Positions 15,630 through 24,579 of a stretch of 64,000 nucleotides of DNA are shown here, in pieces. The notes below the pieces were generated by a model that ran no database searches, was not told the DNA's origin, and worked only from the letters and a program-made list of their open reading frames with translations. A program made the position numbers and the translations under genes. This DNA comes from CANKHA01 sp963750965 (GTDB taxonomy: Bacteria > Pseudomonadota > Alphaproteobacteria > Rhizobiales > Xanthobacteraceae): assembly GCA_963750965.1 (NCBI GenBank), contig CAVVSK010000024.1, positions 1 through 64,000 on the forward strand, written 5' to 3'. How positions within the stretch are numbered: the first letter of the stretch is position 1; each line of letters begins with the position of its first letter.

Positions 15630-17338
15630 CAGCGTCGCCGCCAAGCTTGCAGACGCACCAGAATGAGGCGGTCCAGCACGAGATGCAGCAGCTTGGCTGA
15701 CAATGCGGTCGCGACAATCAGCGTCGCCATGGCCGCAGCGCCCGCCGTTACGCCGGCTTCATCCATATGCACGATCGCGACCGAAGCCAGCTTGGTGCCG
15801 GACCCGTAGAGAAAGATCACCGCCGAGACGGTGGTGAGCGCGCTGACGAACATGTAGACGGCAATATCAAGAATGGCCGGCATGCAGATCGGCACCGTGA
15901 CCCGGCCGAAGGTGCGCCAGACCGGCACTTTGAGCGAGGCCGCCACGGATTCGAACTCGGGATCAATTTGCTTGAGCGCGGTGAGCGCGGTGATGTGCGC
16001 GACCGTGTAGAAATGCGTCGTGGTATTGACCACCAACACCAGCAACGTGCCGTACAGGAAGTTCAGCGGATTCCACGGCGCATTGAAAAAGAATACATAA
16101 CCCAGCCCCAGCACCAAACCAGGCACCGCCATCGGCAGCATCGCCAGCAAATGCGCCAAGGCCCTGCCGCCGGGAGAAATCTTGGTCTTGTCGATCAGAT
16201 AGGCGCCGGTGAAAACCACCGTCGTTCCGATCAGCGCCGCCAGCGCCGCCATCTTCACCGAGTTGAAATACGGCGACCAGCCGTCGGCATCGAACGTGCC
16301 GAAACTGTAATTGTTCAGCGATAGCGACAGGTTGTACGGCCAATAGGTGACGAAGGAAGCCCACACCGCCACGCCCAGGAGGCCGATAATCACCGCTGCG
16401 ACGACCGTGGCATAAATAGTGATCGCCACGTCGCGCAAGGTGTTGGGCTTCGGCTCAAGCGGCACTGCGCGCGCCGACAACAGCGCGAATTGCCGGCGCT
16501 GCACCAGGCGGTCGATGACGAAGGCCAGCACCGCCGGCATCAGCAGGATCATGCCGACCACCGCGCCCATGGAGAAATTCTGCTGGCCGATGACCTGCTT
16601 ATAGGCGTCGGTCGCCAGCACATTGAATCCACCACCGATCACTTTGGCGATGCCAAAGTCGGTGACCACCACGGTGAAGACGACGAAACAGGCGTTGATC
16701 AGGCCATATTTTATGCCCGGCAAAGTCACGGTGCGGAACACCCGGGCTTTCGACGTGCCGAGCGCTTCGGCAATCTCGTAAAGCCGCGCGTCGGCCAGTG
16801 TCAGCGCGGTGACCAGGATGATCACTGCCGGCGGAAAGCAATAATAGACCTGCGAGATGATGATCCCGAGTGGGCCGTAAATCGAAGCACCGAACAAAAG
16901 GTGCTTCAAAAGACCCTGATTGCCGAACAGATAGATCAGGGAGATGGCAGACAGCAGCGATGGCGCGAACACCGGCAAGAGCGCTGCCGCATAAAACAGT
17001 CCTTTGAACTTCATCCGGCTGCGGGTCAGCGCAAAGGCGTAGAGATAGGCCAGCGGAATGACGATTGAGGTAGAAATCACTGCTACCCACAGGCTGTTGA
17101 ATATCGAGTTGAACAGCGCCGGCGTCGAGAAGTAGCGGATGTAATTGGCGAAGCCGATAAACTGCCCGTCGGCATTCTGAAAGCTTTTCGAGAGCAGCGC
17201 CCAGAGCGGCAAAGCGATGGTGAGAAGAAGCCAGCCGACCAGCAGGACGATGCCGGCGCGGAGCAGCAATGCGTCACGATCAATGCGCGGCGCTACGAAC
17301 TGCGGCGTAGACTTGTTGGCGATAACCGCGTCGACCAC
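15629..17338 (-). CDS. 2-aminoethylphosphonate ABC transporter permease, fused two-domain (PhnU2-type)
   Basis: A 569-residue inner-membrane permease with two complete binding-protein-dependent transport domains in one chain and about 12 hydrophobic helices. The two EAA-type loops are ARLYEIAEALGTSKARVFRT (about residues 188-207) and the later DPEFESVAASLKVPVWRTF segment. This single-chain arrangement is characteristic of the putative AEP importers named PhnS2-T2-U2. It starts at GTG three bases after the ATPase gene. Neighbouring PhnW/PhnY/PhnA genes support the substrate assignment. Confidence 0.88.
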   Translation of the reverse strand: MVDAVIANKSTPQFVAPRIDRDALLLRAGIVLLVGWLLLTIALPLWALLSKSFQNADGQFIGFANYIRYFSTPALFNSIFNSLWVAVISTSIVIPLAYLYAFALTRSRMKFKGLFYAAALLPVFAPSLLSAISLIYLFGNQGLLKHLLFGASIYGPLGIIISQVYYCFPPAVIILVTALTLADARLYEIAEALGTSKARVFRTVTLPGIKYGLINACFVVFTVVVTDFGIAKVIGGGFNVLATDAYKQVIGQQNFSMGAVVGMILLMPAVLAFVIDRLVQRRQFALLSARAVPLEPKPNTLRDVAITIYATVVAAVIIGLLGVAVWASFVTYWPYNLSLSLNNYSFGTFDADGWSPYFNSVKMAALAALIGTTVVFTGAYLIDKTKISPGGRALAHLLAMLPMAVPGLVLGLGYVFFFNAPWNPLNFLYGTLLVLVVNTTTHFYTVAHITALTALKQIDPEFESVAASLKVPVWRTFGRVTVPICMPAILDIAVYMFVSALTTVSAVIFLYGSGTKLASVAIVHMDEAGVTAGAAAMATLIVATALSAKLLHLVLDRLILVRLQAWRRR

Positions 17339-17341
17339 TGC

Positions 17342-18481
17342 TCAGCTCCTGGCAAAAACCCGAAGCGAATCCGGCGGCAGCGCGATTGTCAGCTTTTGCC
17401 CCTGGCTGACCCCGAGGTCGCGCATCAGATTGGCGGAGAAATCGGCCAGAATGGTCACATCCGGCGCTCCCGCAGGCTTGAGCTGCGCGCGGCAGAATGG
17501 CCCGAGAAAATCGAGGCTGGTGACGGTGGCGTCGATGACATTGGGCGTAGAGGCATCAAGATTGCGTACCCGCACCTCTTCCGGCCGCAGGCCGAGCCGC
17601 ACCGGCGTGCCGTAGGCGAAGCGGCCGGCGTCGGCGCAGCAGATTTCCAGCGTGCCGACGCGCAGGCGGTCCGCGCCCGACACCTCAGCATTCAGGAATG
17701 TCATGCTGCCGACGAAATCCGCCACGAACGACGTGGTCGGCATGCGGTAAATCTCCAGCGGCACGCCGACCTGGTCGATGACGCCTTGGTTCATCACCAC
17801 GATGCGGTCCGCCATGGCGAGTGCTTCTTCCTGGTCGTGCGTCACCATGATGGTGGTCACGCCCAACCGCCGCTGCAGGGATTTGATCTCGTCGCGCAGG
17901 CGCAGCCGCACCCGCGCATCGAGCGCGGAAAGTGGCTCGTCGAGCAGCAAAAGTCCGGGCGATGTCGCCAAAGCGCGTGCCAGCGCGACACGCTGCTGCT
18001 GCCCGCCGGAAAGCTGCACCGGATATTTCTTTTCCTGGTCACTCAGCCCGACAAGCGTGAGCAATTCACGCACACGCGTGGTGATTTCGCTGCGCGATTT
18101 CCTGCGATTGACCAGGCCATAGCCGACGTTGCCGGCGACCGTCAGGTTGGGAAAGAGCGCGTAGGACTGAAATACGATGCCGAAATCGCGTGCCGCCGGC
18201 GGCAGCCGCGACACATCGCGGCCGGCGATCTCGATGCTGCCTTCGTCCTGCGGGTCGAGTCCGGCGATAGCGCGCAGCAAGGTGGTCTTGCCGCAGCCGG
18301 AAGGCCCGAGAAAACAGATGAATTCGCCCCGATAGACGTCGAGCGAGACATCCTGCAGCGCGGTGAAGACGCCGAAGCGTTTTGTCAGATTGCGGATCCG
18401 CAGAAACGGCGCAGCCTGCGCCGCGGAACCGTTGCCGGACCCATTCCCCCGGTGGGATGCCGGATCGCTCGGATTCTTCAT
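17342..18481 (-). CDS. 2-aminoethylphosphonate ABC transporter ATP-binding protein (PhnT2-type)
   Basis: An ABC ATPase of the spermidine/iron/phosphonate (PotA-like) group, about 379 residues. Walker A is GPSGCGKTT, the Q-loop region is VFQSYALFPNLTV, the signature is LSGGQQQRVALARAL, Walker B is LLLLDEPLSALD and the switch His is in MVTHDQEEAL. A C-terminal TOBE-like regulatory domain begins near residue 260. The ATG at 18481 has AGGG upstream. A start at 18526 is also possible and would add 15 residues. It lies between the binding-protein gene and the fused permease. Confidence 0.92.
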   Translation of the reverse strand: MKNPSDPASHRGNGSGNGSAAQAAPFLRIRNLTKRFGVFTALQDVSLDVYRGEFICFLGPSGCGKTTLLRAIAGLDPQDEGSIEIAGRDVSRLPPAARDFGIVFQSYALFPNLTVAGNVGYGLVNRRKSRSEITTRVRELLTLVGLSDQEKKYPVQLSGGQQQRVALARALATSPGLLLLDEPLSALDARVRLRLRDEIKSLQRRLGVTTIMVTHDQEEALAMADRIVVMNQGVIDQVGVPLEIYRMPTTSFVADFVGSMTFLNAEVSGADRLRVGTLEICCADAGRFAYGTPVRLGLRPEEVRVRNLDASTPNVIDATVTSLDFLGPFCRAQLKPAGAPDVTILADFSANLMRDLGVSQGQKLTIALPPDSLRVFARS

Positions 18482-18542
18482 TGCACCCTGCCCGATTGCC
18501 CCAATGCCTTTCCCGGCCAAGGACATGGTGGGCGAGATAGCC

Positions 18543-18565
18543 CCCCGGGGGCAAGTGCCCCGGGG
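18543..18565 (-). promoter_or_regulatory. Strong GC hairpin between binding-protein and ATPase genes
   Basis: Just past the stop of the binding-protein gene, two arms pair nine bases with a four-base loop and one bulged G (CCCCGGGGGC against GCCCCGGGG). There is no T-run, so it is not a simple terminator. Stable hairpins at this place in transporter operons often protect the upstream binding-protein message from 3' decay or damp downstream expression. That role is inferred. Confidence 0.55.
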
Positions 18566-18580
18566 AGCGTTCCGATTGCC

Positions 18581-19618
18581 TTACTTCGGCGCGGCCTTGG
18601 ATTCGTAGCGCTTCGCCCATTCCGCCAGGATGCGCTCGCGGTTTTCAGCCATCCAGGCGAAGTCGTTTTTCACCATGCCCTTCTCGGCAGTCGGCCGGAT
18701 AATTCGGCGGAATAGTTCTTGACGTCCGGATGGGCCACGGCGGCATAGGTCTTGGAATAGAGCTCATTCGCCGCCTTGGTCGCCGCTCCAGTCGGCAATC
18801 TTCTTGGCCGCCGCGAGCTTCTTCGTGCCCTTGACGATGGCGACGGCTTCCATGTCCCAGCCGACGCCTTCCTTCGGAACGATGACCTCGAGCGGAGCGC
18901 CCTTGGTCTTTTCCGAAGCGCCGCGCATGTCGAGCGCGATGCCGGCGACGCGCTCGCCGCTTGGCCGCCTGCACGCAAGGCGCCGAGCCGGAATGGGTAT
19001 AGACCGCGATGTTTTCATGCAGGCCGTCCATGAACTTCCAGCCTTCCGGCTCGCCCATGGTCTGCAGCCAGGCAGCCGACCGTGAGATAGCCGGTGCCGG
19101 AAGACGCCGGATGCGGCATCACCAGCTTGCCCTTGTATTCCGGCTTGGTCAGATCCTTCCATGACGGTCGGCGCGGCGATGTTGGCCTTGCCAGCTTCCG
19201 CGGTGTTGAAGCAGATCACGCCGATGAAGGCGTCCATGCCGGTCCAGGTATAGGGTTCCTTGCTGTCGCGGTAGGCCGGCTTGAGAGCATCCACGCCCGC
19301 CGGCTTATAGGTTTCCAGCAGGCTCATCTTCTCGAACAGCAGCAGGCTGGACGCCGCCAGGCCCATCACCATATCGGCGCGCGGATTGTCTTTCTCGGCG
19401 AGGAAACGCGCGGTGATGACGCCCGGTGGAATCGCGCACCCAGACGACTGCTGACGTCCGGCACGGCCGCTTCGATCGCTGCCTTGAACGGCGCGAGCTG
19501 GTCGTTTTCCAGCGCCGTATAGATCGTGAGTTCGGTTTTCTGCGCCGCAGCCGGCAACACCATTGAACACGCCATAGCGAGGCCGAGCGACGGCCCCTAT
19601 CGCCAGTTTACGCTTCAT
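18581..19618 (-). pseudogene. AEP ABC transporter substrate-binding protein (PhnS2-type), multiply frameshifted
   Basis: The periplasmic binding protein of the importer, recognisable from start to stop but split over all three frames. It starts MKRKLAIGA, and its signal peptide continues in the next frame (ACSMVLPAAAQKTELTIYTA). Later segments (ITARFLAEKDNPRADMVMG; DLTKPEYKGKLVMPHP; MGEPEGWKFMDGLHENIAV; GVGWDMEAVAIVKGTKKLA; ENRERILAEWAKRYESKAA) are all family-typical and end at a TAA at 18581. Nine apparent one-base insertions, near 19590, 19443, 19425, 19160, 19083, 18962, 18785, 18705 and 18693, reconcile the frames. No premature stops occur within the correct frame. It fits an importer of the iron/AEP binding-protein class. 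Confidence 0.88.
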
Positions 19619-19716
19619 CTGACTTTCCCCTGTTTGAACACGCCTTCCATTCCGTGATTGTCATGGACGTATGAAGGCCCGATGACAAGAATTCCAGTCG
19701 TAACCGCCCGGTACAG

Positions 19717-21175
19717 TCAAACCGGCCATGGCAGCGAGTAAGTCTTCACATTCGTGAAGGACTTCATCGCCTCGACAACACCCTCTTTGTAGCCGAGCCC
19801 GGAATCCTTGATGCCGCCGAACGGCGACATCTCGATCCGATAGCCCGGGACCTCCCAGACATTAACGGTACCCACCTCGAGCTCATTGATGAAGCGGGTG
19901 ATGTATTCGAGCCTGGACGTGCAGACGCCCGACGACAGCCCATACGCGGTCGAATTCGAGATGCGGATAACCTCTGCGATATCGTCGGGGCAGCGCACGA
20001 TCGGGATGACCGGCCCGAACGTCTCCTCATGCACCAGCTCGCAATCGTAAGGCACCTTGTCCACGACCGTCGGCGCATAGAGCGCGCCATCGCGCTGGCC
20101 GCCATGCAGCAGCACCGCGCCTTTGCCGACCGCGTCCTGCACCCGGCGCTCGAACAGCTTGGCCGCGCCTTCGTTAATCACTGTGCCCACGTCGGTTGCA
20201 GGATCCATCGGGATCGCCGAATTTCAGCGTCTTCGCCTTGGCGACGACCTGCCGGGCAAATTCGTCCGCCACGCTTTCCACCACCAGGATGCGCTTGACC
20301 GCGGTGCAGCGCTGGCCGGAATTCTTGGTGGCGCCCATGACCGCCAGTTCCGCTGCCTTGGCGAGATCGGCGTCCTCCATCACGATCAGCGGATCATTGC
20401 CGCCGAGTTCCAGCACGATACGGCGATAGCCGGCCTTGCCGGCGATATATTTGCCGACCTTCACCGAGCCGGTGAAAGTGATGAGATCGCAGTCCGGATC
20501 GGTAATCATGGCATCCCCCATGGTGGAGGGATTGCCGGTAACGACCGACAGCATTTCCGGCGGCAGCCCAGCTTCATAGAGCACGTCCGCCAGCGCCAGC
20601 GCGGTTAGCGGCGTCAGCTCGGTCGGTTTCAGCACCACTCGATTATTGGTGGCGATTGCCGGCGCGATCTTGTGCGAGACCATGTTGAGCGGGTGATTGA
20701 ACGGCGTGATGGCGGAGATGACGCCGTTGAGCGGCATGCGCATGGTGAAGATCTTGCGCAGCTTGGCCTGGGGCGAGATATCGCAGGAATAAATTTCGCC
20801 GTCGTCCAAAATGGTGAGCTGGCCGGCGAAGGAATAGACGTCATAGGCGCGGCCGGCCTCATAGAGCGAATCCTTCCAGCACAGTCCGGATTCCGCGGTG
20901 ATCAGGCGGGCGAAATCTTCCTTGCGGTCGCGCAACAGCTCGGCCGTGCGGATGAGGATCTGCTGCCGCTCGTAGCGGGTGAGCTTGGGCTTGAAAGCCG
21001 CCGCCTTGGCGAAAGCCGAGCGCACATGTTCCGCGCGAGCTGCCGGCACCGTGCCGACCACGGCATTGTTGTAGGGATTGAACACTTCGATCCGCTCGTC
21101 CAGGTCGACACGCTGGCCGGCAATGCGCATGCCTTCGTGGCGGATCGCGGCGGTCGGCTTGGTCTGAACGTTCAT
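19717..21175 (-). pseudogene. phnY: Phosphonoacetaldehyde dehydrogenase PhnY, single frameshift
   Basis: An aldehyde dehydrogenase that oxidises phosphonoacetaldehyde to phosphonoacetate, the step between PhnW and PhnA. The first 1 kb encodes FNPYNNAVVGTVP, PFNHPLNMVSHKIAPA, LELGGNDP and the catalytic Cys290 in NSGQRCTAVKR. The frame then breaks after LKFGDP and resumes at MDPATDVGTVINEG, continuing through HEETFGPVIPIV and PFGGIKDSGLGYKEGV. Deleting one G from the GGG at 20210-20212 restores one chain of about 485 residues. It starts eight bases after phnA. The product is inactive as written unless the base is a sequence error. Confidence 0.9.
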
Positions 21176-21182
21176 GCCAGCC

Positions 21183-22430
21183 TCAATTCACGTGATTGAG
21201 CGCGACATCGAAGATGTCGAAATTGCGCAGCTTGCGGTCATCCGGCAGCGTCACCTTGCGGTTGGCGATCATCGGCACCGTCTGCTCGGTGAGCCCGCCA
21301 TGGGAACGCAGCGGCTCGGTCAGGCCGGTCAGGTCGTGCCGCGCCCGGCTGGTGCCGAGCACCTTGTGAACGGTCGATATCGCGACGATGTCGCCGATCC
21401 GGTCCGGTGGCAGCTCAAAGCGCCGGCAGGCTTCATCGCGGGACAGCGCCACCTCGATGCCGTCGACCGCGCGGAGCTTGTCCAGGATTTCGGCGGTATC
21501 GGCATCGTCCGGGAGATAGACGGTTGCAAATGAGCCCAGCGCGCCGTGATGGGCAACATAGGGATCGGTGATGGGAAGAATGACCCGCGCCTTTTCCTTG
21601 CCAAGCCAGGCATCGAATTCATCCTGCAGATAGATCACGTCAGGCTCGCCGTTGGGCAGGTGCTTGTCATTCATGCCATGATCGGCAGTCAGCACCAGCA
21701 CGCAGCCCTGCTTGTCGAGCGCCCCGACATAACGGTCCATCATCGCATAAAAAGCATTCGCCATCGGCGAGCCGGGCGCGGCCTTGTGCTGCACGTAATC
21801 GGTGGTTGAGAGATACATCAGGTTCGGCCGTTCGCACATAACGATCGAAAGCCCCGCCGCCATGACGAACTCCGATAATTCCGAGGAATAGACATCGGGC
21901 ACCTTCATGCCGATGCGCTGTGGGACGTCAGCAATGCCGTTGTCCTGCAGCGTCGCCTTATCGGCTTTCTCTGATGAAAACGCGATGGCGCGTCCGCTCG
22001 ACAGATCGAGCCCATGGCCCAGCAGCGTCCGCAGCTTGTCCTTGGCGGTCACCACGGCGACCTTGGCGCCGGCGTCATGAAAGGCCTTCATTATGGTAGG
22101 GGCGCGCAGGAAGCGGGCATCGTTCATCATCACTTCCTGCTTGCTCACGGGATCGAAGAAGTAATTGCCCGCGATGCCATGCACGGCCGGCGGACTGCCG
22201 GTGATGATCGAAAGGTTGTTGGGATTGGTGAAGCTCGGGATCACCGACTGCGCCAGCAGATTGGAGCCGTCCTTCATCAGCCGTGCGAAATTCGGCGCCA
22301 GCCCGCTGGCCACTGCCTGTTCGATATAGCCGGGCTCCGAACCGTCGATGCAGACGCAGACCGTCGGCTCCGTGGGGAAGCGATAGCTGCGGCCATTGAC
22401 GGTAACATTGGCGCCGGTGTTGATGTTCAA
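21183..22430 (-). CDS. phnA: Phosphonoacetate hydrolase PhnA
   Basis: A 415-residue zinc enzyme of the alkaline phosphatase superfamily that cleaves the C-P bond of phosphonoacetate to acetate and phosphate. The expected ligands and nucleophile are at the positions known for the Sinorhizobium enzyme: Asp29 in CVCIDGSEPG, Thr68 in PSFTNPNNLS, the Asp/His pair in STTDYVQHK, Asp/His in TADHGMND, and the late His in RSHGGLTEQ. Length is normal. It lies 10 bases after phnW and 8 before phnY, an arrangement matching the PhnW-PhnY-PhnA pathway. Confidence 0.96.
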   Translation of the reverse strand: MNINTGANVTVNGRSYRFPTEPTVCVCIDGSEPGYIEQAVASGLAPNFARLMKDGSNLLAQSVIPSFTNPNNLSIITGSPPAVHGIAGNYFFDPVSKQEVMMNDARFLRAPTIMKAFHDAGAKVAVVTAKDKLRTLLGHGLDLSSGRAIAFSSEKADKATLQDNGIADVPQRIGMKVPDVYSSELSEFVMAAGLSIVMCERPNLMYLSTTDYVQHKAAPGSPMANAFYAMMDRYVGALDKQGCVLVLTADHGMNDKHLPNGEPDVIYLQDEFDAWLGKEKARVILPITDPYVAHHGALGSFATVYLPDDADTAEILDKLRAVDGIEVALSRDEACRRFELPPDRIGDIVAISTVHKVLGTSRARHDLTGLTEPLRSHGGLTEQTVPMIANRKVTLPDDRKLRNFDIFDVALNHVN

Positions 22431-22440
22431 CTGTCTTCTC

Positions 22441-23598
22441 CTATGCCGCCCTGCTGGCTTTCAGGCAGCGGATTCCCATCTCGTCAAGGATGGCGCGGAT
22501 CGCATCGAGCGCACCGCGCATGTGATCGGGATAGAGCCGGCCAATGCAGCCGATGCGGAACGAATCCGCGACCGTGAGCTTGCCGGGATAAATCACGTAG
22601 CCGCGCTCCTTCAGCCGGTCATAGAAATCCTGGAACACGAATTTCTTCTCTGCCGGCATGCGGAAGGTGACGATGATCGGGGCCTGCAGGTGATCGGGCA
22701 GCAGCGTTTCGAAACCCAGCGCCCGCATGCCCTCGATCAGAATCTTGCAATTCTCGGCGTAACGCCGGCCGCGCCCGACGACGCCGCCTTCGGCGTCGAA
22801 TTCCGCCAAAGCCTGATGGAAGGCGACGATGACATGGATCGGCGGCGTAAAGCGGTATTGGCCGGTCTTGACGAAATTGCTCCACTGGTCGTGCAGGTCG
22901 AGCACCAGCGTTGTCGCGTTGCCCTTGGCTTTCTCCAGCACTGTCGTGCGGCAGATCACGAAACCCAAACCCGGCACGCCTTCGATGCACTTATTGGAAG
23001 ATGCCGCCACCGCGTCGAACGGCGTTTGGGTGGCGTCGAGCGCAATGGCGCCGAAAGCGCTCATGGCGTCGATGAGCAACGACTTGCCGTAGCGGCGAAC
23101 CAGATCGGCCAATTCAGAAATCGGATTGAGGATGCCGGAGGTGGTCTCGCAGTGGACGGCGAAGACGTGGGTGATCGCCGGGTCGCTTTTGAGCAAAGCG
23201 TCAATGGCGGCGAGATCGGGCGGCGTATCTTCCGGCGTCTCATAGACAGCAGTGGCGCGGCCGGCGATGTCGCAGATCTTCTTGGCCCGCTGGCCATAGG
23301 CGCCGTTGATCACGACAAGCACCTTGCCCTTGTGCGGAACCAGGCTTGTTAGCATGGCCTCCACCGCAAAAGTGCCCGAACCTTGCATCGGCACTGTCAC
23401 GAATTCCTCGCCGCCATTGATCAAGGCGGTGAGCCGGGAAAGCACGGAGCGATTGATCTCGATAAAGCTCGCGTCGCGCGAGCCCCAGTCGTGAATCATC
23501 GCTTCCTTCACCGACCGGGAAGTCGTCAGTGGTCCGGGGGTGAGAAGTAGAGGATCGCCGGTTTCGCTCATGGCTGCTTGTCGGAATTTTTCGAGCAT
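22441..23598 (-). CDS. phnW: 2-aminoethylphosphonate:pyruvate aminotransferase PhnW
   Basis: A 385-residue PLP fold-type I (class V) aminotransferase that turns 2-aminoethylphosphonate and pyruvate into phosphonoacetaldehyde and alanine. Key parts are LLLTPGPLTTS near the N terminus, MQGSGTFAVEAML, the cofactor Asp177 in LLIDAMSAFG and the Schiff-base Lys203 in ASSNKCIEGVPG. Starts at 23598 and 23571 are both plausible. I chose the first because AGGA lies upstream, although the spacing is long. It is the first gene of the minus-strand operon and is read away from the LysR gene. Confidence 0.94.
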   Translation of the reverse strand: MLEKFRQAAMSETGDPLLLTPGPLTTSRSVKEAMIHDWGSRDASFIEINRSVLSRLTALINGGEEFVTVPMQGSGTFAVEAMLTSLVPHKGKVLVVINGAYGQRAKKICDIAGRATAVYETPEDTPPDLAAIDALLKSDPAITHVFAVHCETTSGILNPISELADLVRRYGKSLLIDAMSAFGAIALDATQTPFDAVAASSNKCIEGVPGLGFVICRTTVLEKAKGNATTLVLDLHDQWSNFVKTGQYRFTPPIHVIVAFHQALAEFDAEGGVVGRGRRYAENCKILIEGMRALGFETLLPDHLQAPIIVTFRMPAEKKFVFQDFYDRLKERGYVIYPGKLTVADSFRIGCIGRLYPDHMRGALDAIRAILDEMGIRCLKASRAA

Positions 23599-23676
23599 AG
23601 GGCGGCATTCCTGACGGTCTGATAACCGTAAGATTACCACCCCCGGACCCATCGTCTCATTTGCATTTTTGAATAA

Positions 23677-23701
23677 CTCATATAGATAATATCTATATGA
23701 G
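23677..23701. promoter_or_regulatory. Perfect 25-bp palindrome, probable LysR operator, covering the lysR start codon
   Basis: Arms CTCATATAGATA and TATCTATATGAG pair perfectly over 12 bases around a single A. The AT-rich element contains T-N11-A spacings typical of LysR sites and lies in the 98-base gap between phnW and the divergent regulator. It includes the ATG of the regulator at 23697 and leaves no room for a Shine-Dalgarno sequence. Binding here would directly block lysR expression. Control of phnW from 79 bases away is inferred. Confidence 0.75.
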
Positions 23702-24575
23702 CCTCGTGACCCAGTTGCGAGCCTTTCATCTGGTCGCCGACGCCGGAAGCTTCTCTTTGGCGGCGCGGACGGCCGGGCTAAGCCAGCCCACGTTGTCCGC
23801 GCAGGTGCGTGCGCTTGAGGCGAGCTACGCCGTGGATCTGTTCGACCGCCGCGGACGCGGCGTGCGCATGACCCCGACCGGACAATCGCTTTTCGCGCTC
23901 ACCACCCGGCTGATCGCCGCGGAGGAGGAAGCCCGCGCGCTCCTGACCGGCGGCCGCGCCTTGACGCGCGGACATCTGCGGGTGAGCGCGGATAGCGCCT
24001 ATCACGTCATGCCGATCCTGGCCGAGCTCAAGCGCCTGCATGCCGGAGTCACCTTCACGCTGAAGATCGACAATTCGGCAGCCGTGCTTGATCACCTTAC
24101 CGAGCACGGTGCCGATATTGCGGTGATGGCGAAGATGACGTCGGATCCCCAGATCTTTTCGATGAAATTGCGCGAAGACCGGCTCATCGTCTTTGTTCCG
24201 CAGGGCCATGCCTGGGCCCGCCGGCGGCAAATTCGTATGTCGGAACTCGCCGGCCGGGACATTGTCGTGCGTGAACGCGGCTCCATCACCCGCGAGGTAT
24301 TCGAAGCGCGGCTCGCGCAAGCCGGCGTGGTTTCCGGATCACTGATCGAGGTGCAGACCCGCGAAGGAGTGCGAGAAGCCGTCGCCGCGGGATTTGGCGT
24401 TGGCGTGGTGTTTGACAGCGAATTCGGCACCGAAGCGCGTTTCCATGCCATCGAGGTCAGCGACAGCGATCTCACGGTCGGCGAATACGTGGCTTGCTTG
24501 CAGGAGCGGCGGCGGCTTCCCCTGGTACGCGCCTTTCTCGATGTGGCGCGCGACCTGGCCACGGAAAAATCTTAG
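23697..24575 (+). CDS. LysR-family regulator of the aminoethylphosphonate operon
   Basis: A 292-residue LysR-type regulator with an N-terminal winged helix (residues about 5-62; FHLVADAGSFSLAARTAGLSQ, VDLFDRRGRGVRMTPTG) and a periplasmic-binding-protein-like effector domain from about residue 90. It matches the pattern of the LysR proteins recurrently found beside PhnW genes. The ATG lies within a perfect palindrome and has no Shine-Dalgarno, so translation may be leaderless or weak. The gene is divergent from phnW and converges with the EamA gene, with the two stops four bases apart. The likely effector is AEP or phosphonoacetaldehyde (inference). Confidence 0.92.
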   Translation: MSLVTQLRAFHLVADAGSFSLAARTAGLSQPTLSAQVRALEASYAVDLFDRRGRGVRMTPTGQSLFALTTRLIAAEEEARALLTGGRALTRGHLRVSADSAYHVMPILAELKRLHAGVTFTLKIDNSAAVLDHLTEHGADIAVMAKMTSDPQIFSMKLREDRLIVFVPQGHAWARRRQIRMSELAGRDIVVRERGSITREVFEARLAQAGVVSGSLIEVQTREGVREAVAAGFGVGVVFDSEFGTEARFHAIEVSDSDLTVGEYVACLQERRRLPLVRAFLDVARDLATEKS

Positions 24576-24579
24576 ACCC

